A stretch of 64,000 nt of DNA from Paracoccaceae bacterium (GCA_030750975.1 JASMHC010000014.1:310001-374000); one strand, 5' to 3'. Positions 53,142 to 62,048 are shown, numbered from the stretch's first letter. A program made the numbers and translations. The notes: a model not told the origin generated them from the sequence alone.

Positions 53142-53576
53142 TCAGTGGCCCATGATCATGCCTTCGAGGGCTGATTTCTCCATCGAAAGCTCGGATAGGC
53201 GGGCCGCGACCAGATCGCCGATTGTGACGATTCCGATCATTTTACCGCCTTCGACAACCGGCATATGGCGGAAGCGGCCCTCGGTCATCCGTTGCAGAAT
53301 TTCGTCGGCAGTTTCGTCGCCAGAGCAGGTTTTCGGGTCCTTTGTCATAATGCTTTCAGCAGGTTCGTCGAAACAACCGGCGCCCTGACGGGCCGCGGCA
53401 CGAACAATATCACGTTCAGACAGAATGCCATCCGGCGACACGCCGTCGCTGGAAACCACGACACCACCGATGCGGTGTTCGGTCAGAAGTGCAGCAACTT
53501 CGGATATTTTGGTTTCCGGTTTGACTGTGATGGTCCCGGTGCTGGGTTTGGACTTAAGGATTTGCTGCACGAGCAT
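53142..53576 (-). CDS. Protein with a pair of CBS domains
   Basis: A 144-residue protein made of two CBS domains only. The first covers about residues 8-65 (VKPETKISEVAALLTEHRIG, SDGILSERDIVRA-like segment) and the second about 75-130 (DETADEILQRMTEGRFRHMP, then IGIVTIGDLVA). Such stand-alone pairs bind adenine nucleotides such as AMP, ATP or SAM and often act as energy sensors for partner enzymes. No partner is evident among its neighbours. Its start is 80-90 bp downstream of the LysR gene end on the same strand. Confidence 0.93.
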   Translation of the reverse strand: MLVQQILKSKPSTGTITVKPETKISEVAALLTEHRIGGVVVSSDGVSPDGILSERDIVRAAARQGAGCFDEPAESIMTKDPKTCSGDETADEILQRMTEGRFRHMPVVEGGKMIGIVTIGDLVAARLSELSMEKSALEGMIMGH

Positions 53577-53633
53577 TGGCGACTCCGAAATAATATTTCA
53601 ATAACTCTAATGTCACCGTAATTAAATGTGCAG

Positions 53634-54533
53634 TCAAGCATCAGACTGCAAGCGCAGCACTTCATTTTTAATTCCGGTCATCAGCGCGTCGGAAAAACGG
53701 TTCATCCGTTCCAACCTTCGGTCATCCTGATGCCGGATCAGATAGAATGAGCGCGTCAGCCGCACCTGATCTGGCAGCACCCGTACCATTCGGCGCGCGC
53801 CCGGGCCTATGGCGAAATCATGCACGATCCCCAAGCCGTGCCCCTGCCGGATCCACCCCATCTGCACCGAGGCCGAGTTTGACGCAAGATGCACACGCTC
53901 GACCCCCAGTTCGGATTGATAATCCAGTTCCTTGTCAAAGATCATGTCCGGGATATAGCCGACGATCTTGTGATTTTTCAGATCGTCGAGCGTTTCTATC
54001 GGCGGGTGACTGCGCAGATAGGGCCGCGCGGCGAACAACGAAAGCGAATAATCGGTGATCTTCTGAACGCTCAAACGCCCGGCGGTCGGCTGGCTGACAC
54101 CGATGGCAATATCGGCTTCGCGCTTGGACAGGTTGAAAACACGCGGCAGGGCGATGATCTGAATATCCAGTTCCGGGTTTTGCCCGGAAATCTCGGCGCA
54201 GACCTGGGGCAGAATAAAATTCGCGCAGCCATCCGGCGCACCGATACGGATTTGCCCGGACAGCTGACCGGATGAGCCTGCCAGTTCCTCAATCGCGCCG
54301 TCCATCGCCTGTTCGGCACGCTCGGCATGGGCCAGAAGGCGCTGGCCGGCATCCGTCGGGGCATATCCTTGCGGAGATTTGGCGAAAAGCGGTGCGCCCA
54401 GCGCCTCTTCCAGTCTGGCAATCCGTCGCCCGACCGTGGCCGGATCGATCTTCAGCTTGCGCCCGGCCCCCGAAAGGCTTTCGGTACGCGCAACCGCCAG
54501 AAAAATCTTAAGATCATCCCAATGTGGGTCCAT
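53634..54533 (-). CDS. LysR-family regulator, divergent from mmsA
   Basis: A 299-residue LysR-type regulator with an N-terminal winged helix-turn-helix (LKIFLAVARTESLSGAGRKL and DPATVGRRIARLEEALGAPL) and a periplasmic-binding-protein-like effector domain. The start MDPHWDDL at 54533 is preferred to one six codons upstream. It is divergent from mmsA with 103 bp between, the usual layout of a LysR regulator and its target. The gap holds TGCAAAAATGCA near 54549 and a TTTTTTGCA further on, which could be parts of an operator. Control of valine degradation is inferred from position. Confidence 0.92.
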   Translation of the reverse strand: MDPHWDDLKIFLAVARTESLSGAGRKLKIDPATVGRRIARLEEALGAPLFAKSPQGYAPTDAGQRLLAHAERAEQAMDGAIEELAGSSGQLSGQIRIGAPDGCANFILPQVCAEISGQNPELDIQIIALPRVFNLSKREADIAIGVSQPTAGRLSVQKITDYSLSLFAARPYLRSHPPIETLDDLKNHKIVGYIPDMIFDKELDYQSELGVERVHLASNSASVQMGWIRQGHGLGIVHDFAIGPGARRMVRVLPDQVRLTRSFYLIRHQDDRRLERMNRFSDALMTGIKNEVLRLQSDA

Positions 54534-54636
54534 TTTCACCCCCATCTGCAAAAATGCAAAATCCTTTTGAGGTATTCTCTGTTTTTCTGCGTTTTTTGCA
54601 AGGGTAAACTGCGCAGCATATTTTTAGGAGAATCCC

Positions 54637-56136
54637 ATGACCGAGTTGACCCATTACGTGAACGGTGAACATGTTGCCGGAACCTCAGGCCGTTTCACCG
54701 AAGTATTCAACCCTGCAACCGGCGAGGTTCAGGCCAAAGTGCCGCTGGCATCCAAGGACGAAATGGATGCGATCATTGCCAAGGCCGCGGCCGCGCAGCC
54801 GGGCTGGGCCGCAACAAACCCGCAGCGCCGAGCGCGGGTGATGATGAAATTCGCCGACCTGATCAACACGCATATGGACGAACTGGCCGAGCTGGTCAGC
54901 CGCGAGCATGGCAAAACCCTTCCCGACGCACGTGGAGACGTTCAGCGTGGTCTGGAAGTTGTCGAAGTGTGCATGGGCGCCCCTCATATGCTGAAGGGCG
55001 AGTATATCAATGACGGCGGCCCCGGCATTGATCTTTATTCGATGCGTCAGCCGCTGGGCGTTGTTGCGGGCATCACCCCGTTCAACTTTCCCGCCATGAT
55101 CCCTCTTTGGAAAATGGCCCCTGCGCTGGCATCCGGCAACGCGATGATCCTGAAACCATCCGAGCGGTGCCCGTCAACGTCATTGCGTCTGGCCGAACTG
55201 ATCAAAGAGGCGGGCCTTCCGGAAGGTGTTTTACAGGTCGTGAACGGCGACAAGGAAGCCGTTGACGCGATCCTGGACAACGAGACCATTCAAGCGGTCG
55301 GCTTTGTCGGATCAACCCCGATCGCGCAGTATATCTATGGGCGCGCCGCCACCAACGGCAAACGCGCCCAGTGTTTCGGCGGGGCAAAAAACCACATGAT
55401 CATCATGCCGGATGCCGATCTGGACAAGGCCGCCGATGCGCTGGTTGGCGCGGGCTACGGCGCGGCGGGCGAACGCTGCATGGCGATTTCAGTCGCGGTT
55501 CCGGTGGGCGAGAAAACCGCCGACGCATTGATCGAGCGTTTGGTGCCGCGCATCGAAAAGCTGAAAGTCGGCCCCTATACCGCCGGAGAGGATGTAGACT
55601 TTGGCCCGGTGATCACAGCAGCGGCGAAAGCGCGTATCGACGGGTTGGTCAATTCAGGTGTCGAGCAAGGCGCGACGCTTGTAGTCGATGGCCGTGACTT
55701 CACGATGCAGGGCTATGAGAACGGCTATTTCGTTGGCCCGTCGCTGTTCGACAACGTGACCGCCGATATGGACATCTACAAGGAAGAGATTTTCGGCCCG
55801 GTTCTGTCAACCGTCCGCTCGGAATCTTATGAGGACGCGCTGGATCTGGTGATGACCAACCAATACGGCAACGGAACCTCGATCTTCACCGCAGATGGGG
55901 ACACGGCCCGCGATTTCGCCGCCAAGGTCAATGTGGGCATGGTTGGTATCAACTTCCCGATCCCGGTTCCGCTGAGCTATTTTTCGTTCGGTGGCTGGAA
56001 GAAATCAGCCTTTGGCGATCTGAACCAGTATGGCCCGGATGCGTTCAAGTTCTACACCAAGACCAAAACCGTCACGGCAAGATGGTTCTCGGGCATCAAG
56101 GAAGGCGGAGAATTTGCCTTCAAGGCGATGGATTAA
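54637..56136 (+). CDS. mmsA: Methylmalonate-semialdehyde dehydrogenase (CoA-acylating)
   Basis: A 499-residue aldehyde dehydrogenase that turns methylmalonate semialdehyde into propionyl-CoA, or malonate semialdehyde into acetyl-CoA, at the end of valine and inositol degradation. The catalytic C281 is in GERCMAISVAVP, the NAD-binding FVGSTPIAQYIYGRA is present, and GITPFNFPAMIPLWKMAPAL is typical of MmsA. The length is standard. TTTTTAGGAGAATCCC before the ATG supplies a strong ribosome-binding site. It is divergent from the LysR gene and ends in a terminator, so it is not in one operon with the acyl-CoA dehydrogenase gene at 58310. Confidence 0.95.
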   Translation: MTELTHYVNGEHVAGTSGRFTEVFNPATGEVQAKVPLASKDEMDAIIAKAAAAQPGWAATNPQRRARVMMKFADLINTHMDELAELVSREHGKTLPDARGDVQRGLEVVEVCMGAPHMLKGEYINDGGPGIDLYSMRQPLGVVAGITPFNFPAMIPLWKMAPALASGNAMILKPSERCPSTSLRLAELIKEAGLPEGVLQVVNGDKEAVDAILDNETIQAVGFVGSTPIAQYIYGRAATNGKRAQCFGGAKNHMIIMPDADLDKAADALVGAGYGAAGERCMAISVAVPVGEKTADALIERLVPRIEKLKVGPYTAGEDVDFGPVITAAAKARIDGLVNSGVEQGATLVVDGRDFTMQGYENGYFVGPSLFDNVTADMDIYKEEIFGPVLSTVRSESYEDALDLVMTNQYGNGTSIFTADGDTARDFAAKVNVGMVGINFPIPVPLSYFSFGGWKKSAFGDLNQYGPDAFKFYTKTKTVTARWFSGIKEGGEFAFKAMD

Positions 56137-56143
56137 GCATTTG

Positions 56144-56177
56144 AAGTCAAGGATGGCCTTCCATCCTTGACTTTTTT
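56144..56177 (+). terminator. Rho-independent terminator after mmsA
   Basis: AAGTCAAGGATGG pairs without mismatch with CCATCCTTGACTT around the loop CCTT, followed by a T-run. It lies 8 bp after the mmsA stop codon and separates mmsA from the toxin-antitoxin-like genes. Confidence 0.95.
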
Positions 56178-56225
56178 ACTATTTTGAATTAGTAAGTCAT
56201 AGTAATTAATGAAAACCCAACAACA

Positions 56226-56606
56226 ATGTCAAAATATGCCCCTTTGAATGAATTCCTGCGCTCGTGCGAAGCACATCGGATCTCGCTCGACTTCGTGCGC
56301 GTTGAGCAGATTATCGGTGCGCCATTGCCGAAAAGCGCTTTTTCACATGCCGCTTGGTGGGCGAATAATACCGAAGGACACAGCCATAGCCGCGCATGGA
56401 TTGAGGCTGGATGGCATACAGAGAACCTTAGTTTTGAAAAAATGCGCATCGACTTTATTCGCAAACGACTTAGGGACACATCTTCTGCCAAAGCGGCCAA
56501 GCCGACACTATGGGGGGCACTTGCCGGCACTGTAAAGATTATCGACGGCTCCGACATCACCCACCCAACTGGTGAAATTTGGGATGCCGAGGGCGGTATC
56601 TTGTGA
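56226..56606 (+). CDS. Probable antitoxin with an unusual N-terminal domain (DUF7662-like)
   Basis: A 126-residue protein. Residues 1-80 read MSKYAPLNEFLRSCEAHRIS, then SHAAWWANNTEGHSHSRAW and IEAGW, the pattern of an uncharacterised domain that I believe is catalogued as DUF7662. The last 35 residues (LWGALAGTVKIIDGSDITHP, then TGEIWDAEGG) resemble the toxin-binding tail of VapB/Phd-type antitoxins paired with PIN toxins. No AbrB, RHH or HTH DNA-binding domain is seen, so either DUF7662 binds DNA or the pair is regulated otherwise. It overlaps the PIN gene by 4 bp (GTGA). The surrounding DNA is AT-richer than its neighbours. The ribosome-binding site is weak. The antitoxin role is inferred. 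Confidence 0.65.
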   Translation: MSKYAPLNEFLRSCEAHRISLDFVRVEQIIGAPLPKSAFSHAAWWANNTEGHSHSRAWIEAGWHTENLSFEKMRIDFIRKRLRDTSSAKAAKPTLWGALAGTVKIIDGSDITHPTGEIWDAEGGIL

Positions 56607-57019
56607 CGTCTTCGGGTTTATTGCTGGATACCTGCGCGATCCTGTGGCTGTTCGGTGGCACTGAATTGCAGGAAAGAATTATAGAAGAAATTCAGGAACA
56701 GGCAGAGCTGGACCGATTGTTTTTATCGCCAATTTCAGCCTGGGAAATCGGTATGCTTGCTGCAAAAGGCAGAATAGCGCTGACCACCCCGATTGAAAAA
56801 TGGGTGGCCCAAGCATTTCATCATGCCTCTGTAAAATTAATCAATCTAGATCCTGAAATACTGGTTTCCTCCAGCTACTTGCCGAATATCAAACACGGCG
56901 ATCCTGCCGACAGGATCATTATGGCAACCGCCCGAAATCACAATCTGGCTGTTGTGACCCGTGACAGAAAAATTCTTGAATATGCAGAACAAGGGCACTT
57001 GCTGGCACTTGAGTGTTAA
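56603..57019 (+). CDS. PIN-domain ribonuclease toxin (VapC-like)
   Basis: A 138-residue PIN-domain protein. The acidic metal-binding residues are in GLLLDTCAILWLF, the central Glu is in SPISAWEIGMLAAKGRI, and DPADRIIMATARNHNLAVVTRD supplies the remaining Asp residues, all in the usual order of VapC toxins. Such proteins cut tRNA or rRNA when released from the antitoxin. It starts with GTG inside the stop codon of the preceding gene, the normal toxin-antitoxin coupling. The pair is flanked by the mmsA terminator and a carboxylate-amine ligase gene. Confidence 0.88.
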   Translation: MTSSGLLLDTCAILWLFGGTELQERIIEEIQEQAELDRLFLSPISAWEIGMLAAKGRIALTTPIEKWVAQAFHHASVKLINLDPEILVSSSYLPNIKHGDPADRIIMATARNHNLAVVTRDRKILEYAEQGHLLALEC

Positions 57020-57090
57020 AACTTTAATCGGCGTCATTGTCGAAACGTTCAATCTCTGACACCCTTGACGCATATTGGCAGGAGGGTGCG

Positions 57091-58224
57091 ATGCCAAGAC
57101 CAGACCCTAGCTTCACTATCGGGATCGAAGAAGAATACCTTCTGGTCGATCTGGAAAGTCTTGACCTTGTTCAGGCCCCGGAATCCCTGATGTCGGATTG
57201 CCGTCGGGAACTTGCCGGACAGGTCAGCCCGGAATTTCTGCAATGCCAGATCGAAATCGGCACCAAGGTTTGCGCCGATATCAGTGCCGCGCGGGACGAT
57301 CTTAGGAAGCTGCGGTCTTGTGTGAAGCGGGTGGCGAATTCCTATGGCATGGCGCCGATTGCGGCATCGTGCCATCCGTCGGCGGATTATCACCGGCAGC
57401 ATCACACCGACAAAGAGCGGTACAATGCCCTGCGCAAGGATTTGGCCGGGGTTGCTCGGCGGATGCTGATCTGCGGGCAGCATGTGCATGTGGCAATTGA
57501 AGACAACGAGACCCGCATCGATCTGATGCGCCAGTTTACCTATTTTCTGCCGCATCTTCTGGCGCTGTCCGGCTCCAGCCCGTATTGGATTGGTGAAGAT
57601 ACCGGTTTGGCCAGCTATCGCCTGACCATTTTCGACAACCTTCCGCGCACCGGATTGCCGCCCTCGTTCGGATCATGGTCCGAGTTTGAGCGTTCGGTTC
57701 AAATGATCGTCGATAGCGGCGCGATTGAGGATGCAACCAAGATCTGGTGGGATCTGCGCCCCTCGGCCCGGTTCCCGACGCTGGAAAGCCGGATTTGTGA
57801 CGTTTCCCCGCGGATTGAGGATACGTTATGCATCGCGGCCCTGACTCAATGCATCATGCGTATGCTGTGGCGGCTGCGGACCAATAACCAGCGTTGGCGC
57901 ATCTATGACCGCTTCCTTGTCGGGGAAAACCGCTGGCGGGCGCAGCGTTACGGGGTGAAAGACGGGTTGATTGATTTCGGTGCGCGCGAGGTCAAGCCCT
58001 TTCCCGAACTGATCGACGAATTGCTTGAGCTGATCCACGAGGACGCCGAGGTGTTGAACTGCACGGCGGAAGTTGAGCGGGCGCGTGAGATTGCGGCGCA
58101 GGGCACCTCGTCCGACAGGCAGCGTCTGGTCTTTCAAAAAACAATCGAGGCAGGCGGAACCAAAGAGGCCGCGTTGCGGGCGGTCGTCGATTCCCTGATC
58201 GGAGAATTTTCCGAAGGGTTGTGA
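57091..58224 (+). CDS. Carboxylate-amine ligase, YbdK/GCS2 family
   Basis: A 377-residue ATP-dependent ligase related to plant-type glutamate-cysteine ligase. The N-terminal [14 protein letters not shown] carries the metal-binding glutamates, [11 protein letters not shown] matches the second acidic motif, and [10 protein letters not shown] and [15 protein letters not shown] complete the active site. The start at 57091 has a strong AGGAGG 6-7 bp before it and beats an upstream in-frame ATG. YbdK-type enzymes have weak glutamate-cysteine ligase activity and their physiological substrate is unknown. It separates the PIN gene from the acyl-CoA dehydrogenase gene. Confidence 0.9.
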   Translation: MPRPDPSFTIGIEEEYLLVDLESLDLVQAPESLMSDCRRELAGQVSPEFLQCQIEIGTKVCADISAARDDLRKLRSCVKRVANSYGMAPIAASCHPSADYHRQHHTDKERYNALRKDLAGVARRMLICGQHVHVAIEDNETRIDLMRQFTYFLPHLLALSGSSPYWIGEDTGLASYRLTIFDNLPRTGLPPSFGSWSEFERSVQMIVDSGAIEDATKIWWDLRPSARFPTLESRICDVSPRIEDTLCIAALTQCIMRMLWRLRTNNQRWRIYDRFLVGENRWRAQRYGVKDGLIDFGAREVKPFPELIDELLELIHEDAEVLNCTAEVERAREIAAQGTSSDRQRLVFQKTIEAGGTKEAALRAVVDSLIGEFSEGL

Positions 58225-58309
58225 CGCCACGCTGCGCTTGCAAAACTCTCGCAACATTTAGGAAATAAACACCCGTTCAATTCAGCCAGTTTAGCCGGAG
58301 ATCTATGCA

Positions 58310-59455
58310 ATGGATTTTGCCCTGACAGAAGAACAACAGGCCATTTTCGATATGGCTTATGCCTTTGGGCAAGACCGTATCGCGCCAGATGCGCAAACCT
58401 GGGAGGCCGAGGGCAGCATCCCGAAAGAGCTGTGGCCGGAAATCGCAGCGCTGGGATTTGGCGGGCTTTATGTGTCCGAGGAATACGGCGGGTCGGGGCT
58501 GAGCCGTCTGGACGCGACGCTGGTGTTCGAGGCACTGGCCATGGCCTGCCCGTCGGTCGGGTCGTTCCTGTCGATCCACAACATGTGCGGCGGGATGATC
58601 GACAAGTTTGCCAGCGATGAGGTCAAGGCCGCGTGGTTGCCCAAGATGGCGACGATGGAAAAGGTCGTCAGCTATTGTTTGACGGAACCGGGGTCAGGCT
58701 CGGACGCGGCGGCGCTGAAAACGCGGGCCGAAAAGAGCAACGAGAATTACGTTCTCAATGGCACCAAGGCGTTTATCTCGGGTGGCGGTTATTCCGACGC
58801 CTATGTCGTGATGTGCCGGACGGGTGAGGACGGACCAAAAGGGATTTCCACCGTGATTGTCGAGGATGGGGCGCCAGGATTGTCCTTCGGGGCCAAAGAA
58901 ACGAAGATGGGCTGGCACAGTCAGGAAACCGCTCAGGTGCAGTTTGACAATTGCGAAGTGCCTTTGGCCAATCTTGTCGGAGAAGAAGGCAAGGGCTTCA
59001 GCTATGCAATGGCGGGACTTGACGGGGGTCGCCTGAACATCTCGGCTGGGGCGTTGGGTGGGGCGCAGCAGGCGCTGAACCAGACGCTGACCTATATGGG
59101 CGAGCGCAAAGCCTTTGGCAAAACCATCGACCAGTTTCAGGCGCTGCAATTCCGGCTGGCGGATATGGAGATTGAATTGCAGGCGGCACGGACTTTCCTG
59201 CGTCAGGCGGCATGGAAACTGGATACCGGCGCAGCGGATGCCACCAAGTTCTGTGCCATGGCCAAGCGGTTCGTGACGGATACCGCGTTCAAGGTGGCCA
59301 ATGATTGTCTGCAACTGCATGGCGGCTATGGCTATTTGGCCGATTACGGCATTGAAAAGATTGTCCGTGATTTGCGGGTGCACCAGATCCTTGAGGGCAC
59401 CAACGAGATCATGCGCCTGATCGTTAGCCGCCAGATGCTGGCGGAGCGCGGCTGA
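58310..59455 (+). CDS. Acyl-CoA dehydrogenase, probable isobutyryl-CoA dehydrogenase
   Basis: A 381-residue FAD enzyme that introduces the double bond into an acyl-CoA. The helical N terminus FALTEEQQAIFDMAYAFG, the flavin-site segment CLTEPGSGSDAAALKTRA and the C-terminal QLHGGYGYLADYGIEKIVRD are standard. The catalytic Glu is in HQILEGTNEIMRL, in the position used by short-chain and isobutyryl-CoA enzymes. Assignment to isobutyryl-CoA rests on its neighbour, the 3-hydroxyisobutyryl-CoA hydrolase/MmsB gene, which starts inside its stop codon (TGATG). Confidence 0.9.
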   Translation: MDFALTEEQQAIFDMAYAFGQDRIAPDAQTWEAEGSIPKELWPEIAALGFGGLYVSEEYGGSGLSRLDATLVFEALAMACPSVGSFLSIHNMCGGMIDKFASDEVKAAWLPKMATMEKVVSYCLTEPGSGSDAAALKTRAEKSNENYVLNGTKAFISGGGYSDAYVVMCRTGEDGPKGISTVIVEDGAPGLSFGAKETKMGWHSQETAQVQFDNCEVPLANLVGEEGKGFSYAMAGLDGGRLNISAGALGGAQQALNQTLTYMGERKAFGKTIDQFQALQFRLADMEIELQAARTFLRQAAWKLDTGAADATKFCAMAKRFVTDTAFKVANDCLQLHGGYGYLADYGIEKIVRDLRVHQILEGTNEIMRLIVSRQMLAERG

Positions 59456-61371
59456 TGGCGGATATTCACATCCGCAAAACCGGCCATGCGGGCCGGATTA
59501 CGCTGCAACGCCCCAAAGCGTTGAACGCGCTGACTTATCAGATGTGTCTTGATATCGACGCGGCGCTGAAAGCGTGGGCCAAGGACGATGAGGTCTTGCT
59601 GATCGTCATCGACGCAGAGGGCGACAAGGCCTTTTGCGCGGGCGGTGATATTGCAGAGATGTACGAGACCGGCACCAGGGGCGATTATGCCTATGGTCGG
59701 AAATTCTGGTTTGATGAATACCGGATGAACAACCGTCTGCATGAATACCCCAAACCTGTTGTCAGCTTCCTGCAAGGCTTCACCATGGGCGGCGGTGTGG
59801 GCGTTGGATGCCACGGTTCGCACCGGATCGTGGGCGAAACCAGCCAGATCGCCATGCCGGAATGCGGGATCGGCTTGGTGCCTGACGTGGGCGGAACCTA
59901 CATTCTGGCCAACGCGCCGGGTCGTCTGGGCGAATATCTCGGCACAACCGCGTCACGCATGAATGCCGGTGATGCGATCCTCGTGGGTTTTGCCGATGGC
60001 TTTATCCCGCAAGCCGAATGGCCTGCCCTGATCGAGGCGCTGGAAACCACCGGTGATGTCACGGTTCTCGAGCAAGCCTATCAGGATGCGCCTAAGGCCA
60101 GCCTGCCTGCGATACAATCCGCGATCGACACCCATTTCGGCGGGGAAAGCCTTGGAGATATCCTGAACAGTCTTGAACATGACGGCGGGGATTTCGCGCA
60201 CGACGCGCTGAAAAAACTGTCGCGCAACGCGCCTTTGTCGATGGCCTGCACGGTCGAGATGATCCATCGCTTGCGCGGACCAAGCCTGACCCTGCGCAAG
60301 GCTTTGGATATGGAATACCGGTTCACCTATCGCGCGATGGAGCATGGGGACTTTATCGAAGGTATCCGCGCACAGATCATCGACAAGGATCGCAACCCGA
60401 GTTGGCAACATGAGTTACACAAGGTTCCAGCGGTGGCCGTCAGCAAAATGCTGATCCCGCTGGGCAGGAACGCCGTGACATTTGAAGAGGATAACACCAT
60501 GAAAATCGGATTTATCGGACTGGGCAACATGGGCGGGCCGATGGCGGCAAATCTGGCCAAGGCGGGGCATAGCGTGGCTGGCTTTGACATGGCGGATGTG
60601 TCGATCGAAGGCGTTCGCAATGTTTCAGATGCGGCAGCGGCTGCTATTGGTGCGGATGTTGTTATCACCATGCTGCCCAACGGCGCTATCCTGCGCTCGG
60701 TCGCGGACGAGGTGATACCCGCGATGAAACCCGGGGCGGTGCTGCTCGATTGTTCAACCGTCGATGTGGAAAGTGCGCGGGCCGTGGCGGAACAGGCGGG
60801 CGCTGCCGGTTTGTCATCGCTTGACGCCCCGGTTTCGGGCGGTGTCGGCGGGGCCACGGCTGGCACACTGACCTTCATGGTTGGCGGTGATGACAAGGGC
60901 TATCAGACCGCCCTGCCCCTGTTTGAGGTCATGGGCCAAAAGGCCGTCCATTGCGGCCCGTCCGGCAATGGTCAGGCAGCGAAAATCTGCAACAACATGA
61001 TCCTCGGCATCACCATGATCGGCACCTGCGAAGCCTTCGCGCTGGCTGATAAGCTGGGGCTTGACCGCCAAGCGATGTTTGATGTTGTCAGCACCTCGTC
61101 TGGCTATAGCTGGACGATGAACGCCTATTGCCCCGCCCCCGGTGTCGGGCCGCAATCTCCGGCGGATAACGGATACCAGCCGGGCTTTGCGGCTGAGTTG
61201 ATGCTCAAAGACCTGCGCCTGTCGCAACAGGCAGCCGAGGCTGCGGATGCCGACACCCCGATGGGTCAGGCGGCGACAGCGCTTTACGAGCAATTCGTAG
61301 AAGGCGAGGATGGGCTGGGCAAAGACTTTAGCGCCATGCTGCCGCGTTTCGAGAAACGCGGGCGCGGGTAA
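59455..61371 (+). CDS. mmsB: Fused 3-hydroxyisobutyryl-CoA hydrolase / 3-hydroxyisobutyrate dehydrogenase
   Basis: A 638-residue reading frame joining two enzymes of valine degradation. Residues 1-348 are a crotonase-fold 3-hydroxyisobutyryl-CoA hydrolase (FCAGGDIAEMY, VVSFLQGFTMGGGVGVGCHG, ECGIGLVPDVGGTY). Residues 349-638 are MmsB: the NAD site KIGFIGLGNMGGPMAANLA, the substrate-site LDAPVSGGVGGA and the catalytic Lys in GNGQAAKICNNMI. The joint NAVTFEEDNTMKIGF contains what looks like a former intergenic segment: GAAGAGG lies 9 bp before the ATG at 60499, and TGA occurs out of frame just before it. So the fusion may come from a small indel that removed a stop codon, or be a read error. The symbol applies to the C-terminal part. 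Confidence 0.9.
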   Translation: MADIHIRKTGHAGRITLQRPKALNALTYQMCLDIDAALKAWAKDDEVLLIVIDAEGDKAFCAGGDIAEMYETGTRGDYAYGRKFWFDEYRMNNRLHEYPKPVVSFLQGFTMGGGVGVGCHGSHRIVGETSQIAMPECGIGLVPDVGGTYILANAPGRLGEYLGTTASRMNAGDAILVGFADGFIPQAEWPALIEALETTGDVTVLEQAYQDAPKASLPAIQSAIDTHFGGESLGDILNSLEHDGGDFAHDALKKLSRNAPLSMACTVEMIHRLRGPSLTLRKALDMEYRFTYRAMEHGDFIEGIRAQIIDKDRNPSWQHELHKVPAVAVSKMLIPLGRNAVTFEEDNTMKIGFIGLGNMGGPMAANLAKAGHSVAGFDMADVSIEGVRNVSDAAAAAIGADVVITMLPNGAILRSVADEVIPAMKPGAVLLDCSTVDVESARAVAEQAGAAGLSSLDAPVSGGVGGATAGTLTFMVGGDDKGYQTALPLFEVMGQKAVHCGPSGNGQAAKICNNMILGITMIGTCEAFALADKLGLDRQAMFDVVSTSSGYSWTMNAYCPAPGVGPQSPADNGYQPGFAAELMLKDLRLSQQAAEAADADTPMGQAATALYEQFVEGEDGLGKDFSAMLPRFEKRGRG

Positions 61372-61491
61372 GGCCCGGATGGTTCGCGGGAAACGCCCCA
61401 ATGAACCATCACAAAATGGTGTATTTGCGCAAAATCAAAGAGGAATTAGCTTTTGCGCATAAACTTCGCCAAAATTGTATAGGAGAGACCA

Positions 61492-61677
61492 ATGATCAAG
61501 AATGTTGGCAGCGTGGACAGAGTGCTGCGCATCGTGATCGGCGCCCTGCTGATAATCGGAGCGTTGCTTGGATACGGGGCTTGGATGTGGATCGGGGTCA
61601 TCGTCCTGGCCACGGGTCTGATGAGCCGCTGCCTTTTGTACAGAATTATCGGCTTTAGCACCAACAAATCCGAATAG
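61492..61677 (+). CDS. DUF2892 family small membrane protein
   Basis: A 61-residue protein with an amphipathic N terminus (MIKNVGSVDRVLRIVIGAL) and two closely spaced membrane helices, ending GLMSRCLLYRIIGFSTNKSE with the conserved Cys of the YgaP-like/DUF2892 group. AGGAGAGACCA lies before the ATG. It is 120 bp after mmsB and is followed by a decayed MmsB fragment. The function is unknown; relatives often accompany rhodanese or sulfur-handling genes, but none is present here. Confidence 0.87.
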   Translation: MIKNVGSVDRVLRIVIGALLIIGALLGYGAWMWIGVIVLATGLMSRCLLYRIIGFSTNKSE

Positions 61678-61714
61678 CGGCACCCCCCGAACAGCAGAAA
61701 AGCCGCGATGCTTT

Positions 61715-61894
61715 TCATGTCGATCAAAGGCGTTCGCAATGGCGCCGATGCGTCAGCGGCTGCTTCGGCTGCGGATATTGTTATCGCCATGCTGCCAAAC
61801 GGCGCTTTACGAGCACTTCGTAGAAGGCGATGACCGGCTGGGTAAAGACTTTAGCGCCATGTTGCCACGTTTCGAGAAACGCGGGTGGCTCTAG
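61715..61894 (+). pseudogene. Decayed remnant of a second mmsB copy
   Basis: Two pieces of mmsB are joined here. 61715-61806 resembles 60598-60687 (GTCGATCAAAGGCGTTCGC, then ATGCTGCC-AACGGCGCT), and 61802-61894 resembles 61279-61370 (GCGCTTTACGAGCA, then GACTTTAGCGCCATG and TTTCGAGAAACGCGGG). The junction lies on a GCGCT shared by both sites, and about 596 bp are missing relative to the parent. The join changes reading frame, so only a 41-codon frame remains. There are scattered substitutions, so the duplication is not recent. Confidence 0.9.
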
Positions 61895-61911
61895 ACGTTG
61901 ACGCGACGTCG

Positions 61912-61942
61912 CCTGCCCTAATCCCTTGTTTGGGCAGGTTTT
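61912..61942 (+). terminator. Possible Rho-independent terminator
   Basis: CCTGCCC and GGGCAGG form a 7-bp stem with a 13-nt loop followed by TTTTCC. The loop is large and the T-run short, so this is weaker than the other terminators in the window. It follows the mmsB remnant and may once have ended that copy. Nothing else was seen in 61943-62033 beyond the likely leader of the next gene. Confidence 0.45.
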
Positions 61943-62048
61943 CCTGATGTGCGCACAGATAGCTGCCAAACTTTTGCCACATTTCGAACGCTATAAAAAT
62001 CGCAACTCGGGACAACCGGGACGAATGAGATGAGTGCAGGTCCGCATA

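Noticed and set aside
61781-61969. A 62-codon minus-strand frame over the mmsB remnant
   Set aside because: It is antisense to the decayed MmsB sequence and has no ribosome-binding site or domain.
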